A stretch of 64,000 bases of DNA from Moniliella sp. 'wahieum' (lineage: Eukaryota > Basidiomycota > Moniliellomycetes > Moniliellales > Moniliellaceae). Below are positions 14,486-25,433 of this stretch, piece by piece (the first letter of the stretch is position 1; each line of letters begins with the position of its first letter). The stretch spans positions 124,001 through 188,000 of the forward strand of contig RSEE01000040.1 of assembly GCA_003971905.1 (NCBI GenBank). Direction: 5' to 3'. Made by a program: the position numbers and the translations under genes. The notes beneath the pieces are model-generated. The model saw only the letters and a program-made list of their open reading frames with translations. It was not told the DNA's origin and made no database searches.

Positions 14486-15201
14486 GGATATGGCGGGTAC
14501 CAAGACTAAGAAGTGTATATATAGAGCATGAGTACAGCCATGCCATTCACCATCCAAGGCTGCCATGGCCATGGCCAGTAAAAGTAAAGGTGTTATAGGC
14601 GCCCGGACCCAATGACTCGTGCAACCAGAGTGCTCCACCATACGCTGTCTTCATGTGGGGGTTCTCAATGTGCTCCGCGTGAGCGCAGCAGCTAGAAGGG
14701 AGCAACATGAATGGATGTGTGCGCTGTAGTATGCAGTAGGCACGCATATCGATGATCGATGATGGACCGCACCTTCGAGATGTTCAATGCAAAATATGGA
14801 CCAGGTAGCGCCAGCGGCGACACCACGCGGGATGGGCGGGTGCAGAAGGTGAAGGTGGCGAAGCGTGTGACAGTCATTGTGATATGTGATTCCGTGACAT
14901 GTGGCATGTGGCGAGCCCGCGGGTGGCAGGGCGCAAGTGTAAATGCAGCGCACGGCCCCACACGGGTGCGCACGGGACACCCAAAAAGCAAAAATTTGTG
15001 CGCCTACTTAAAAAAATCGAAAACGACCACGCAGCAGGGGGGCAGTGTGCGACTACACGCGTGGCAGGTATATGGTCAACGTACTATACAGAACCAGCTG
15101 TAGTATTGTCGGCGCGGGAGGGAGATACTTTGGGCCTACTACCGCTTGGCGTGGTCGACAGCAACCACATTCTCCTCTGCCTCCGCCACCCTCTTGCCAG
15201 T
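14486..15201. other. intergenic
   Basis: Holds RAT1 3' flank and the presumed promoter of the next gene. Short ATCGATGATCGATG word at 14748-14763. No open frame shows family similarity. Confidence 0.4.
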
Positions 15202-16812
15202 ATGGCCGACGCTGCACACGGAGGCCTCTGCCGCCACCAACCCTCGCTGCTCGACGCGCCAAGCTTGCTATCCTTGCTCATGCCGCCAGTACGCACGCGG
15301 CGCCCTTCACCGCCCTGCGCGCCATGTCCCCCGCCACATCTACCCAACGCAGGCCCTCGGTTGGCTTCTGACCGCAGCTAACCGCCATTTTCGCTCCACT
15401 GGTGGTCTCGCCGCCCCATCGCTCGCTGCCGGGTGCCCACTCCCTCGCGCCGAAGACGGCCAATTGGCGAAGCGCCGGGTATGATCCTGGCCTATGGCGG
15501 GGATCTGGTCGAACCTCCTCTACCTCCGCCTCTGCCTCCCCGACTGCGGTCGCCATGATTCCCCGTACCCCTCCGGAAGTTACCGAACGCGTTTTTCCAA
15601 AACCTCCAGCGCGAGCCCTCACCTATCCGGACCGGGTGAATGCACCCTTTTCGTTCAGGAGGCCAGTACTTCTGTCTACTCCATCGGACCAAACTCGCTG
15701 GATTCTCAGGCTGGAACGTCCAAAGGAGATTACTGGAAAAGGAAAAGGAGATGGGTGGGGAAAATGAGTTCGAGGATGAAGTGGAAGCCGGAGACGAGGT
15801 GGGCATGGAGGACACGGCAGAAGAGTTGCTGGCTCACTCCCCCGGCGTTCCAAGACGGATAACCAGTTCCCTTTCGACTGTAGCCCCAACACCCGTGAAC
15901 CCCAGGCCCTCCCTGGGTGCACCAATATGGAACCGGTTCCGCCCCATCCCCTGCCCCTTCCACAGTTCAACTACGTTAAGCCACCCTCCCAACCCCTACT
16001 GAACCCTGCTCGCCCGTCTCGTCCATCGAGGGGGGTGAACCTCTTCCGATGAGGAAAGATCCGCCGCAGGGTTCCTCTAAACCGCTTATGTGCAATGTGG
16101 GCGACAAAGTGTTTGGATCGCAGCATGATCTGCGAAACCCATTCCATCACGCACTCGCGAGGGGAAATCCAGTGCCAAGTCAGTGTGAGTGGCGGCCCCG
16201 GTCAGGGAGGCCATGTATGCGGCGAATGCGGCAAACCATTTTCGCGCCGGTCGGACTTGCGAGGCACTGGCGCATCCACACGAACGATCGGCCGTTCCAA
16301 TGCACGTTCCCTGGGTGCACCAAAAGTTTATACCAACGTAGCGCACTAACCGTTCATGGGCGCGTACACACGGCGAGCGGCCTCTCAACTGTGAGTTTGA
16401 CGGCTGCACCAAGAGCTTTTCCGACTCCTCCTCCCTCGCTCGCCACCGACGCACCACTCGGGCAACCGGCGTATGCCTGCGCCATGCTGGCTGTGGTAAA
16501 ACGTTTACCCGTCGCACCACGCTCAACCGCCACGTGAAGGGACATGACGACGGTATGCGCAAACCTGGTTTCCCAGTCCAGCTGCCCCCATCTCAGTCTG
16601 CCCCGTTCGAGCTTGCGAAGAACAGGAGGACTTCGGACTTTGACATCCCACCGCGGCCACCAAGGAGCACGTCTCGGGTCGTCCCCCCATCGGATCGCCA
16701 CACCGCAGGAGTCAGCCGCGCCGTGGGTGCTGGTGGGTGCCCCGAGCAAGGTCATGCTCTACTGACTTGCCACACATCCTCCTCTGCCCACAGTTCTCTG
16801 CCCCCGTCTTAG
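15202..16812 (+). CDS. C2H2 zinc-finger transcription factor, four fingers
   Basis: At least four C2H2 fingers are readable between 16215 and 16545 when one-base frame changes are allowed. They are CGECGKPFSRRSDL with ARHWRIHT; FQCTFPGCTKS with ALTVHGRVHT; LNCEFDGCTKSFSDSSSLARH; and HAGCGKTFTRRTTLNRHVKGH. The linkers resemble TGERP-type spacing, as in GATA-independent fungal TFIIIA-like or metal-responsive multi-finger factors. Upstream, an acidic stretch (EFEDEVEAGDEVGMEDTAEE, near 15770) may be an activation region. The N terminus is not resolved; the ATG at 15202 is a guess. Downstream of the fingers a Pro/Ser-rich tail stops at 16810-16812. The target genes are unknown. Confidence 0.7.
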
Positions 16813-17369
16813 CTCCTGCTGACACATGAAGGATCGGGTTCCCGCTGATAGGCCCCCCGTTCCCGCTCCTCTATACTGTTGTCTTTCCGTGTTTTTTTTT
16901 TCTACTATACAGTGTGATGCTTCAGTTGCAGATGGACAAACGGTAGAACTGGGGGGTTGATAGGGAGAGGTAGCACAGTCAACGCGGGCAGAGAAAGGGC
17001 GAAAGAAAGAAGAGGTCGAGGTGATAAAGAAAAAGAAGAGGGAGCGCAAGGTGGAGCGTAGAGAGCAACAGAAAACAAGCATGTGCAGAGGATTGTGTGA
17101 GAGGGTGTCCGATGGAGGCTGAGAGAGACAGAGGACAGGGACAAAGAAAGAACAAGCAAAAATGCAAAAGCGACGCAAAAGAGGGATCGAAAAAAGAGAC
17201 ATGATGTGTGGCACGCACGAAGGTGGTGACAGCAAAGGGGGAATAAGGCAGATGGAGGGTAGGTAAAGAGATAGATGGGAGGATGAAAAAGGTTGCGACA
17301 CAGAAAGGACAAAATCCGGATCAGCATGTTGAGGGATCACACTCCGCCTTCGGGCGGGCGGCACGGTCT
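16813..17369. other. intergenic, strand-biased purine-rich tract
   Basis: Bases 16960-17330 are strongly purine-rich on the + strand (AGAGAGAAAGG type). The minus strand therefore has a long Ser/Leu/Phe-rich open frame, which I take as a composition artefact. It may be the 3' flank of the zinc-finger gene. Confidence 0.4.
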
Positions 17370-18183
17370 TGGCTCATACGGGCAAGACGGGAAGAAGGGG
17401 TAGCAACAGCAGTGACAACGGGTGGACAAGGGTGTGGCACACAGCGGTAGGAACGGGGAATGCCAGAGGGTCGCCGGATGCGGCATGGGCGGCCAACCTA
17501 GGGGGAGCATCGCCGTTCCTTGATTTTCCGACTGGTTCCCACTGCAGACCCATATTAGGTGTGAGGCAGGCCCAAACGTACACCAAGAGGGTAGGAAAGG
17601 TAAACACGTACTCTCTCGGTAGGGGTGACAAGGCGGTTTCACTCTCTCTCAGTGCACCTAGGGTGTACGGGCTGGCGAGGTGATGGCTAATAGTGGGGTA
17701 ACTGGTGGAATGAGCTGGACTGGTGATGGGATAGTTGGCAGTAGGATAGCTTGTGTGACGCCTGGTGGGGTAACTGCTGGGAAGGCGAGTGCTGCTGCCG
17801 ACGGTGCCGAGCACACTGGTGTAATGGGGGACGGACCATCGTACTTGCCAGAAAAGAGATCAGTGAGTGGAGTCTTGGGGCAGGCAAGGAGGTCGAGAGG
17901 GAGGGTGGTAAGACTGCGGGGATGTATAGGGTGGGAATAGGGGGGTGGCAATCGGGGGGTTGAAGCCATCTGTTGGGGGAAGATGGGGCAGGGGGGTGAG
18001 GGGTGGGTAGAATTGAGGAGAGGCACGTCCCATTCCAGTGTGGTGTTGGTGGAAGACGAAGGGATAGTAGTGGGGGGAGGGAAAGGGGGTGGGGTCATCC
18101 CAGGCCGCGTACTGTACTGCGCGGGCCTTGAGTGATATGCGGCGCAGGCGATAAAAGAGGGGATCAAAAAGGGTTAAAGCCAC
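17370..18183 (-). CDS. possible Ser/Pro/Thr-rich protein, unrecognised
   Basis: A minus-strand ATG at 18183 opens with MALTLFDPLFYRLRRISLKARAV, which looks like ordinary protein, and continues as Pro/Ser/Thr/His-rich sequence through overlapping frames to about 17370. TATATATATA lies at 18194-18203, just upstream of this ATG. No domain is recognised. Low-complexity sequence could produce the same open frames by chance, so this entry is tentative. Confidence 0.25.
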
Positions 18184-20366
18184 AGAGGGGGGAGGCTATA
18201 TATATACCTTTTTGAATCAATATAGGAGAGGGAGAGATTACCATAGAGCTGCCCCACCTGTGTAGAAATTTGCTTGGAAGGATAGGGAAAAGATCGACGA
18301 CATGACCTGGCTGTTCGTTAAGCGAGGTACCTGGGCACCGTTTCCTTCGCGGGGCATCTGTGGTGTCTGTGGTGTGGTTTCCGGAGAGGCAGAAGATACA
18401 TGAGTGTCGGACTTAGACGGGGAGAGGGGCTTGCTGCTCGTTGCGGCTGAGATGAATGGTTAAAATGATTGACGTTGTTTTGTGATCGGATACACATGTG
18501 CGCAAACGGACGAAGATACTGTAAGTTATACCAATCCATGTAATGAGCCGCAAAAACAAAGCGGGCACAAAAGTGCAGTTTTCTGCGGTAGCTAGTAAGT
18601 GCCCTTGGGAGAATATAGGGACTTGGATCTTATTAGTCTCACGTTGTCTTTTGCATCAGTCATCGATCATCATGCATAGGCGCTCAGGCGCTCACAGGCA
18701 TGACCTCATGCCTATGCACATGCATCTTGTCGATCAGAGACCTGCGAGCGTCGAGAAGCAGCATGATACTGGTGAGACGTGAGCCCGAGGTCCCAACGGA
18801 GGCTGAGTGCCTGAACCTGGAGAGCGACCCGAGCAGGAAGGCAATTCAGGGCGTTACGTGAGCGCTCAGGCTGAGCAGCCTTGCTGAGCCTCTGAGTCTT
18901 CTGCCAAGCGCACACATGTTGGGCCGCCACACACCACCCACACTGGCAGAGTGCTGGGGGCCGGTGCCTGTCTGGACGAGTACCTGGGGCAGGGTCTCCG
19001 GTCGACGGTGCCTGGACGAGGTCCTGGAAGCTGGACATGGAGATAAATGGGTCATCGGATGGGCTATGCGCTCAGCCTGAGCTTTCTACGTGCCACTCAG
19101 TTACCCAAGGCCTCCACAACGCGCACGCCGCACCCACACCATATGCACACTATGCACCGGCGGAAGCTCGTCACGCGTGGTCATCATGCGTCAGAACAGA
19201 AACAAAGAAGACACGGTGCGATGGTGGGGGATAGTCGATAGGGCGGGATTACACGGTATAAAATGAGGTCACCGTGCTGCGTTTCCCCTGCCTATCGATC
19301 AGCGTGACGTAGGGTGTGGCTGAGGGGTACGTGCCACCTGTCTCCCCACTCCTGCGGCCATGCTGTTTCGGGCGGCGAAAGCCATCTCTCCTCAGCGTTT
19401 CCCTCCACAGCTCTCGGTCCGGAGGTTGAGAGCCACCCCGAGACACGTGTTATCGATATCGATCGATTATCGATTACGAAAAGTGCCCGTCGGATCCATT
19501 TTCCTAATAGTGTTGCGTTCAACGTTCCACCATCGGTTGGTACTCTGTCTGGTTCAGTTCAGAACGAGCTCATTCCCCGGAGCACTGCGGTACTGAGGCC
19601 CGAGGCCGCCTAGGCTTGGCGTTCTTCTTAAAAGGGATGCTACAATAGAACCAGATCGTGGCACGTCTGATCCCATCCAGATCTCAGCGGCCTTCAAGCT
19701 TCACCTGTCCACGCCTCTTCTCCACTGCACGAGGCTGGAGCGACTGCTCGCCTACGGCACCCTCTGCGGTGCCACCATGCCATATCCTGTGTATGATAGG
19801 TGATGCTGGGTGACCGGTGACCGGATGCATGATGTTCTTTTATCGCCTGGGGCGTTTCCTCTACTCCTCTCTACGTACGCACGCCTAAAGGGCCCTGCCC
19901 TTCTCATAGCCTCTCCTCAAAATCACACCCGCCATTCTCCTTCAGCCATATGTAGAACAAATAAAATCGAGGAATGTAGCATTGAAGTCTTATTTGAGAG
20001 GCAGATAGTACAGGCAAAACACGCCCAGAAAAAAGGTCCAAGGTTCATCAACGAGATCGCCATCTCATCGTTAGGCATTTTGAATGTGTGTGGGGGGAAG
20101 GGGCGGGGGGTCAAGGTCGCGTCAAAGCACGCAACGCTTAGAGTGTCCAGAACCGTATGACACCCTCCCTCGCCGCCCTGTCACTCCAATGGAAGGCATT
20201 CCCATCGGGGGACTCCCACGTCAGAAAGGGTTGCTTAATGGAGAAATTCCAGAGCATCGCCCCTTCTTCCGTCTTACCGTCAGTGGAGCAGGACGTTCAT
20301 CCACTTCCGTTGAGATCGAGTCATTGGCCGATCCCACCGACAGAGGAGACGAAGGCGCTGTCGCAT
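18184..20366. other. long gene-poor stretch with palindromic word islands
   Basis: No supported gene in about 2.2 kb. It holds CGCTCAGG repeats (18680-18700 and 18835-18900), an ATCGAT-rich palindrome GTTATCGATATCGATCGAT (19449-19467), and a GGTGACCGGTGACCGGATGC island (19799-19826). The part 20122-20366 may still be coding sequence of HAC1 in another frame (DVNATAPSSPLSVGSANDSI), ending at 20122. Confidence 0.4.
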
Positions 20367-21433
20367 TCACATCCGCTGGAGCCAGGGGTCAAGCCCCCAC
20401 TCCGCCTCGGGGAGGCCATCAACAAGGAGCTCTTCACCCATCGGCGACGTGTAAAACAGATCTTCCATCTTTTCTTCCTTTTCTTTCCTTACCTTGAGGG
20501 GCAGGGCAGCGACTGAGAGTTTGCTGCTGCCGTTTCCCCACTCTGAAATGGGCATGGGCCGGTCCAGAGCGGCCAACCCATCCAGGCGCACCTTATCCGT
20601 CCCGTGTGGGGGCAGCACAAACGAAGGAAGAGGGAGAGCGCCCGCTGCTGGGAACCGCCTTCGCTGCTGGAAGGCGAGCGCTCGATCCTTCTTCTTCGCG
20701 GCCCATGGGTGGACGGACTGGTTCGACAGGAGGGGAGGTCGACTGGACGGCTTGCGCTCCAGATTCAGAGGGGGAAGGCGCTGCTAACGTTCCACTTAGC
20801 TGAGGATCCTGCGAGTTCAAGACGGGAGAAGGGGATTCGGAGGTAGAGGGAGAAGAAATGTCTCTCGACGATTTGGGGAGAGGGGGGCTCGGCCAGCGTA
20901 GCAGCAGGATCCACGGCATCGGGATTGAGCGTTGGAAGGAGCGCAACGACTTTACTAAGTTGCTCCTTGGGTCATCAGAATAAGCTTGGACCAATCGGTA
21001 ATGGCTTGGAAGCGCGACTCGTAATCCTGCACTTTGCGCAAGAGTTCGGCATTGTGTCGCGACAGTTCACCCATCTGGGTTTCCAGGGTCGAGACATAGT
21101 TCTTCTTCTTGTCCCGGCTGGCTTGAGCCGAAAGGCGATTTCGGGCCTGACGGGCCTCAAGACGAGCAATGCGCTCGGGGGTCATTGCCTTGGGCCGTTT
21201 GGCAAAGGCAGAAGGATCGGGCGTCGATGACGAGAACGCACGCTTCTTGCCGCCGGCGCCCGTAGATGGATTAGAGGCGAATCCCGACACGGACGGTACT
21301 GGCACCACAGAGGAAGGGGTACCTTGAGGCCCGCCCAGGAGGGTGGAGTATGGATGTGGGCATGGGCCTGGACATGCGCAGAAGCCGGGGCTAGCGCAGC
21401 CAGCCCGCCCGTGTCGGTGGCAGAAGGAGACAT
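20367..21433 (-). CDS. HAC1: HAC1/XBP1-type bZIP factor of the unfolded protein response
   Basis: This nuclear bZIP factor activates ER-stress genes after Ire1 cuts its mRNA. The start is MSPSATDTGGLAALAP at 21433. The basic region EARQARNRLSAQASRDKKKN (about 21150-21090) carries the family signature NRxSAQxSRxxKK, followed by a leucine zipper (YVSTLETQMGELSRHNAELL). Downstream runs LSKVVALLPTLNPDAVDPAA, then a Ser/Pro-rich segment, GREEEGSSARLPA, and a 19-nt segment framed by two CAG|CAG sites. Removing that segment shifts the frame into an open C-terminal segment (LPPHGTDKVRLDGLAALDRP ... KMEDLFYTSPMGEELLVDGL) that ends at 20367 or, with one more indel, at 20122. Unspliced mRNA would stop at ...CAAPTRDG (20593). 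One-base indels are also needed near 20975 (GG) and 20895 (C6). Confidence 0.85.
20648..20666 (-). promoter_or_regulatory. Ire1-type unconventional intron of HAC1 (19 nt)
   Basis: On the minus strand the upstream cut site lies in a perfect 7-bp hairpin: stem 20670-20676 (CGCCTTC) pairs with 20656-20662 (GAAGGCG) around the 7-nt loop CAGCAGC (20663-20669). The loop matches the Ire1 consensus CNG|NNGN. A second CAGCAGC (20644-20650) sits in a weaker hairpin. Cutting after each CAG removes 19 nt. The junction reads LPAAGALPLPSFVLPP and continues in the open C-terminal frame. Known fungal HAC1 introns of 19-20 nt act the same way. The structure was judged by eye. Confidence 0.8.
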
Positions 21434-21499
21434 GGTGAAGGCAAGAGGTGTGCACGGGTTAGCAGGCGGGGTGTGGAGATGGGTTAATGGGGTGGAGGC

Positions 21500-21514
21500 G
21501 GGGGGGGGGGGGGG
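21500..21514. repeat. G15 homopolymer
   Basis: A run of fifteen G lies 67-81 bp upstream of the HAC1 start codon, in its 5' leader or promoter. Its length is unreliable if the assembly has homopolymer errors. Confidence 0.9.
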
Positions 21515-22901
21515 CACACACACGAAGCGAGACGGCTTTAGACGAGATGGATGGGGGTACGAGGGACGCGGACGACATGGGCAACGAGCGCAGAGCCTTA
21601 TAAGCTGCGCGGCGCCGGAGTGGGGCAGCAGCAGCCAGCCTGTGCTTCCTTCTCCCCAGGCCGCGGCTGCTGCGCTGATGCGGCACCCAATCCGATTCAG
21701 CGCGGCGCGAGTCTCCGGCTACCACAGGCCACCGCGCGCTCTTGTCTGTCTGTCCGGGCCTCGCTACGCCTCGCTCCCCGCTGCCGCTCCCCCGGCCATT
21801 TCGAACTGGGCTCCACCCAGCCCTGCGCCCTAAACCCTAGCACTGCCCTCGTGCCGACCCCCTGCTTCGCTGCGCCTAACCCTACCGGTCTCGGCTCATC
21901 ACGCATTACCGGCTGCTGGTCATCGGTCACAGGTCGCAGGTTGTCAGCGAATCAGGCTGACGCGCTGACAAGCCACCTGACCAGTGACCACCTGCAAGGG
22001 CTGCTCTGTTGCCCCCCTGCTGCCCCCCCCGCTCCTCCTGGCTCCAGCTAACTCCGCCTATCTTTGAAGATTGAAGAAGCCTGACGCGGCCTCCCGCTGC
22101 GGAATGCGGAATTCCGTCCACCAGATAATGATACCGTCAGTGTTCAACTGAACGTTCAACTCAGTTCCTTCCAAGATGCGCAATCATTAATGCCATCTTG
22201 ATGGCATCATGGATCCTCCGCCTATCGTCGTTTGCATTACCACTGACTGGTAGCGGAAAGACTCGTCCTTGAGTGCATCGCTGGTACATGTCATTCCTGG
22301 CGCATTCGGCTTGCCTTTACAAGCAGCCGATGCAGCTCCTTTTCCCGACGCGTTGAAGAACAGAGAGCAGGCAGTTGATGGTGTATTGCTGTGCGGACGA
22401 TCACGGGCTCCCGGGTGATTTCGCCCGGTTCCGTTCTTCGTCCGGCGGGTTCCGCTCTTCCTTCTCTTCATCCATCTGTTTATTGCACATGAGCTACAGA
22501 GGCTAGAGAATATTCCTGCCCTCCAGAAAGGAATATTGGAAGGAATGAACCTGGCTTGGGCTACCGGCGCCACTACACCAGCGTGGCGCCACACGACGTT
22601 ACAACAACACGTTCCCACGCATGGATCATGCAGATTATCGCATGCTTACAGTCCATCATCTGCATCATCCTCGACAGTGTTGAGAGGCAGTCCATCAATG
22701 ACCAAGTGCTACTGATCAATCATGCAGCAGCGCTCGTGCCCAGCCCTCTCCCTGGTAGGTCAGGCCCAACAGCCAGAGTAGATCAAGGGTGTCTCCAGCC
22801 TATTCGTCCCAACTGCCACAGGCCACACTACTCACAGCTAAGACGAGACCGGCTTCTGGGTACAAAGGGAATCGAGTTATTGTAGTACAACTTGCGCCTC
22901 T
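21515..22901. other. intergenic, HAC1 upstream and thioredoxin downstream region
   Basis: No supported gene. It contains two short CCTAAACCCTAG / CCTAACCCTA telomere-like words (21830-21885) and a GTTCAACTGAACGTTCAACT palindrome (22142-22161). AGCGCGGCGC-type GC-rich sequence probably forms the HAC1 promoter. Confidence 0.4.
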
Positions 22902-23325
22902 TTAAGCCGAGTGCTTGGAGATGGCCGCGTTCAGCTTGGGGGAGCAGCACCGATCACCTCGTCAATCTTCTGGCCATCCTTGTAGAAGATGAAAGTAGGC
23001 ATCGCAGTCACACCGGCCGTGGCGGCAATCTGAGGCTGCTCATCCACGTCGACCTTGTAGAACTCGAGTTTGTCGCTGGGCGTCGAGGTCTGCAGCTTCT
23101 CGAAGATGGGCGAGATCATCTTGCAAGGACCGCACCATGTAGCCCCTACAGCAATAATAGGTCAGTCAGTATTTCTCTGCCGGGTGCCCAACCAGCGGGT
23201 GAGAGGGGCACTGCCCGCCTCAGTGTCGCGACTTGGAGTTGATACGCACAGAAGTCAATGACAACGGTCTTGCCGCTGTTAATGATAGTCTGGAAGGACT
23301 CGAAGGAATCAATAGCCTGGACCAT
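22902..23325 (-). CDS. TRX1: thioredoxin
   Basis: A small cytosolic dithiol oxidoreductase of about 106 residues, usual for the family. Exon 1 (23325-23250) gives MVQAIDSFESFQTIINSGKT. Intron 23249-23146 (104 nt, GTGCGT donor, CTGTAG acceptor) rebuilds the active-site segment DFWATWCGPCKM with the WCGPC redox motif. Then come KVDVDEQPQIAATAGVTAMP (cis-Pro loop) and TFIFYKDGQKIDEVIGA. The native-looking end LNAAISKHSA stops at 22902. It is reached only if one C is added to the C5 run at ~22934-22938; as written, the frame stops at 22931. The defect is more likely a homopolymer error than a true truncation. Confidence 0.93.
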
Positions 23326-24442
23326 GGTGTGAGACGGATGGAGGTGGTAGGAGCGTGACAAGGGCTGCCAGGGCAACTCGCGTGCTTTAAATAGCAGCAA
23401 GCTGCAGGACGGGCCTGTGAGTGAGTGGCTTTCCCGTCGCCGGGCACGGGGACAGTTCGGAAGCACGGGCGCTATGACGCCACCCACCATGGTGACCGTA
23501 AACCCCGGGTACTGCCCCCGTGCTGCCCAACACCTAATGGCCGCCGGGGTTTTGAAGCGCCGTTGGCCGCTGAAACGGCAACTTAATTAGCTCCATCTCT
23601 CGGCTGGCTTCTCTGTCCTTCTATTGCTTGCCCCTCTGGGCTGGATGCAATCAGCCTGAGCTCTCCGACGCCAACCCTTCATCGCTCGGCCACGCAACTT
23701 AATTGAGCGTGGGCATTATGCATTTGGCTCCTTGGAGCGGGACAGAACATTCAGACCGGATTCAGGAAAGTTTCGGGGCGGAAGTCAGCAGTACCAAGCG
23801 TCGCAGGGTTTCGCCGGGGCCACGCATTGCATCATGGCCAGAATGCGCACTGCTCCACAACGACCTTTCCATTCACATTGAGCGCTTCTCTCTGTTGTGA
23901 CGTGGAGATGATCTTCCCTGTTGGACAGACTTTCTGTGGTGACGCGTGACGCTGGTACTAGCTAGCTGCCCTCTGTCCACGCGTCTGCGCCTCCCCCTCT
24001 GTGCTCCTGCGTTCGCTCCCCCCTCTTGTTTTCTTTCCACGAGCCACACCGCTTCCGCTCGATACTTCGGCCACCCTCCATGCTCGTGATCAGCTGCCCA
24101 CTCTTTCAGTCAGTAGCGGCCATCTGATTGCAGTCACATCTTCTGATGATCGATGATGGCCCGTGGGTCACCGGTCATGCCGGTCATGACGCACCGGCAA
24201 ATGGCAGAAGCGCTCACAACCGCGTTGCCTCGCCCCCAGTACCCAGCCGGCCCAAACTACTCACCCTCTCCTTAGGCGTCAAGCCTGAATCTCTCTTATT
24301 TCTGCGCCTCAACTATGGACATCAGGGTACGTCAGATGGGAACCATTCGGTACATGGTCAAAATGATATATGGATCGTGACGCGGAGCGTGTGGGCAAGG
24401 GAAAAGCAGTTGCTGTAAAGCCAGGACAACACTCTATTACCA
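23326..24442. other. intergenic
   Basis: No supported gene. A GATGATCGATGATGG word followed by GGGTCACCGGTCATGCCGGTC occurs at 24143-24190. The rest is unremarkable and includes the thioredoxin promoter and urate oxidase 3' flank. Confidence 0.4.
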
Positions 24443-25433
24443 TTAGAGCTTGGACTTGGCCAGCGGGTCCTTGCGCGAGATCTTGGCTTTGATCAAGCCG
24501 GAAGGGTGTGTTGAGGGAGGAACCTCGGCATCCTTCTCGTTGGTGTTGGACAACCCTTTAAGGAGAGATCGATGGGGACGTAGTGCTTGTTGGGCAGCGC
24601 ATACTCCACATCCTCCAACCACTTGTGGGCACCAGTCGAAAAGAAAGGCCGCGGGTCGTTGAGAATGTCGGAGGCCATGGTGAACATCGTCGCCTGGACC
24701 GAAGCCGAGTCATCCGTAGCAAATACACGGATCGTGTGTGCCTTAGCCGCGTCGGCAATCGCGTCAAAGTCGGTCAAGCCATCCTTGCTAGACAGAAGCT
24801 GGGGCAGCGGAGTGGCCGGGACGTTGAAGGAATAGGTGAGGTCGATGGCCGTAGAGAAAATGCGGTCGTTGACCGGGACAAGGGTGGTAAATTCATCCTT
24901 GTAGAAGCCATGGAAGGCCGAGCCAGACGATTGAGCACCAACAGGTCCTTCAGCCCGCCTTCCAATTTGCTCACGATGGCCGCTCCCCCGCATTCCGGCG
25001 GCCTCAAGGAAGACCGTGCGCACCTCATTGCCATCCCGAACAAAAGAGTGCTTGTGCGGGCCGTCCTCAAGCACAATGCGCGTCCACTTGAGCTTTTGGA
25101 TAGTCACATCCACCCCAGTCAGATGGTCGTACTTGCCCAAGAAGTGCGCAGCCGCCGACAGGGCGAAACGCTCCGGCACAAGCACGTCCCCGGCGCCAGG
25201 GTCTTCGCCAGAACGTTGAGTGTGTTCTTGACCGAGTCGGTAGCGACAACCAACGAGTTGTCGGCGTGGGTGTAGGACTGGGCCAACTTGTTGTCCTTGG
25301 CCACGGGGCCCCGCAGCAGGCAACGGACAATGTACTCGACAATCTGGTGCTTGCTCTTGTCCTGGGGGTTGCGCACGACACGGAGAATGCGGACCAGGTC
25401 CTTTCCGTAGCTGTAGTCGTAGAGGTGGACCAT
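24443..25433 (-). CDS. UOX: urate oxidase (uricase), peroxisomal
   Basis: Catalyses oxidation of urate to 5-hydroxyisourate in peroxisomes, the first step of the purine ring breakdown to allantoin. Start MVHLYDYSYGKDLVRILRVV at 25433. Family motifs follow: the catalytic-Thr segment ADNSLVVATDSVKNTLNVLA (~25255-25200), VPERFALSAAAHFLGKY, SFVRDGNEVRTVFLEA, GLKDLLVL with SSGSAFHGFYKDEFTTL, NDRIFSTAIDLTYSFNV, TMFTMASDILND and LPNKHYVPIDLSLKG. The C terminus reads KISRKDPLAKSKL, a canonical PTS1 peroxisome signal, with stop 24443-24445. No intron is needed. The span of 991 bases is not divisible by three; one-base frame changes are seen near 25180, 24930-24980 and 24550. Confidence 0.95.

Noticed and set aside
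16759-17364. 201-codon minus-strand open frame rich in Ser, Leu and Phe with apparent membrane segments
   Set aside because: It arises from a purine-rich + strand; no start context, conserved motif or neighbouring signal supports it.
20420-20500. GTAAGG at ~20491 in HAC1 as a normal intron donor
   Set aside because: The frame stays open through it and no suitable branch site and acceptor follow at the usual distance.
21830-21885. CCTAAACCCTAG and CCTAACCCTA words as an interstitial telomere
   Set aside because: Only two imperfect short copies; no tandem array, so chance is sufficient.
24583-25275. 230-codon plus-strand open frame
   Set aside because: It overlaps uricase in antisense; the minus-strand motifs and PTS1 end are decisive.
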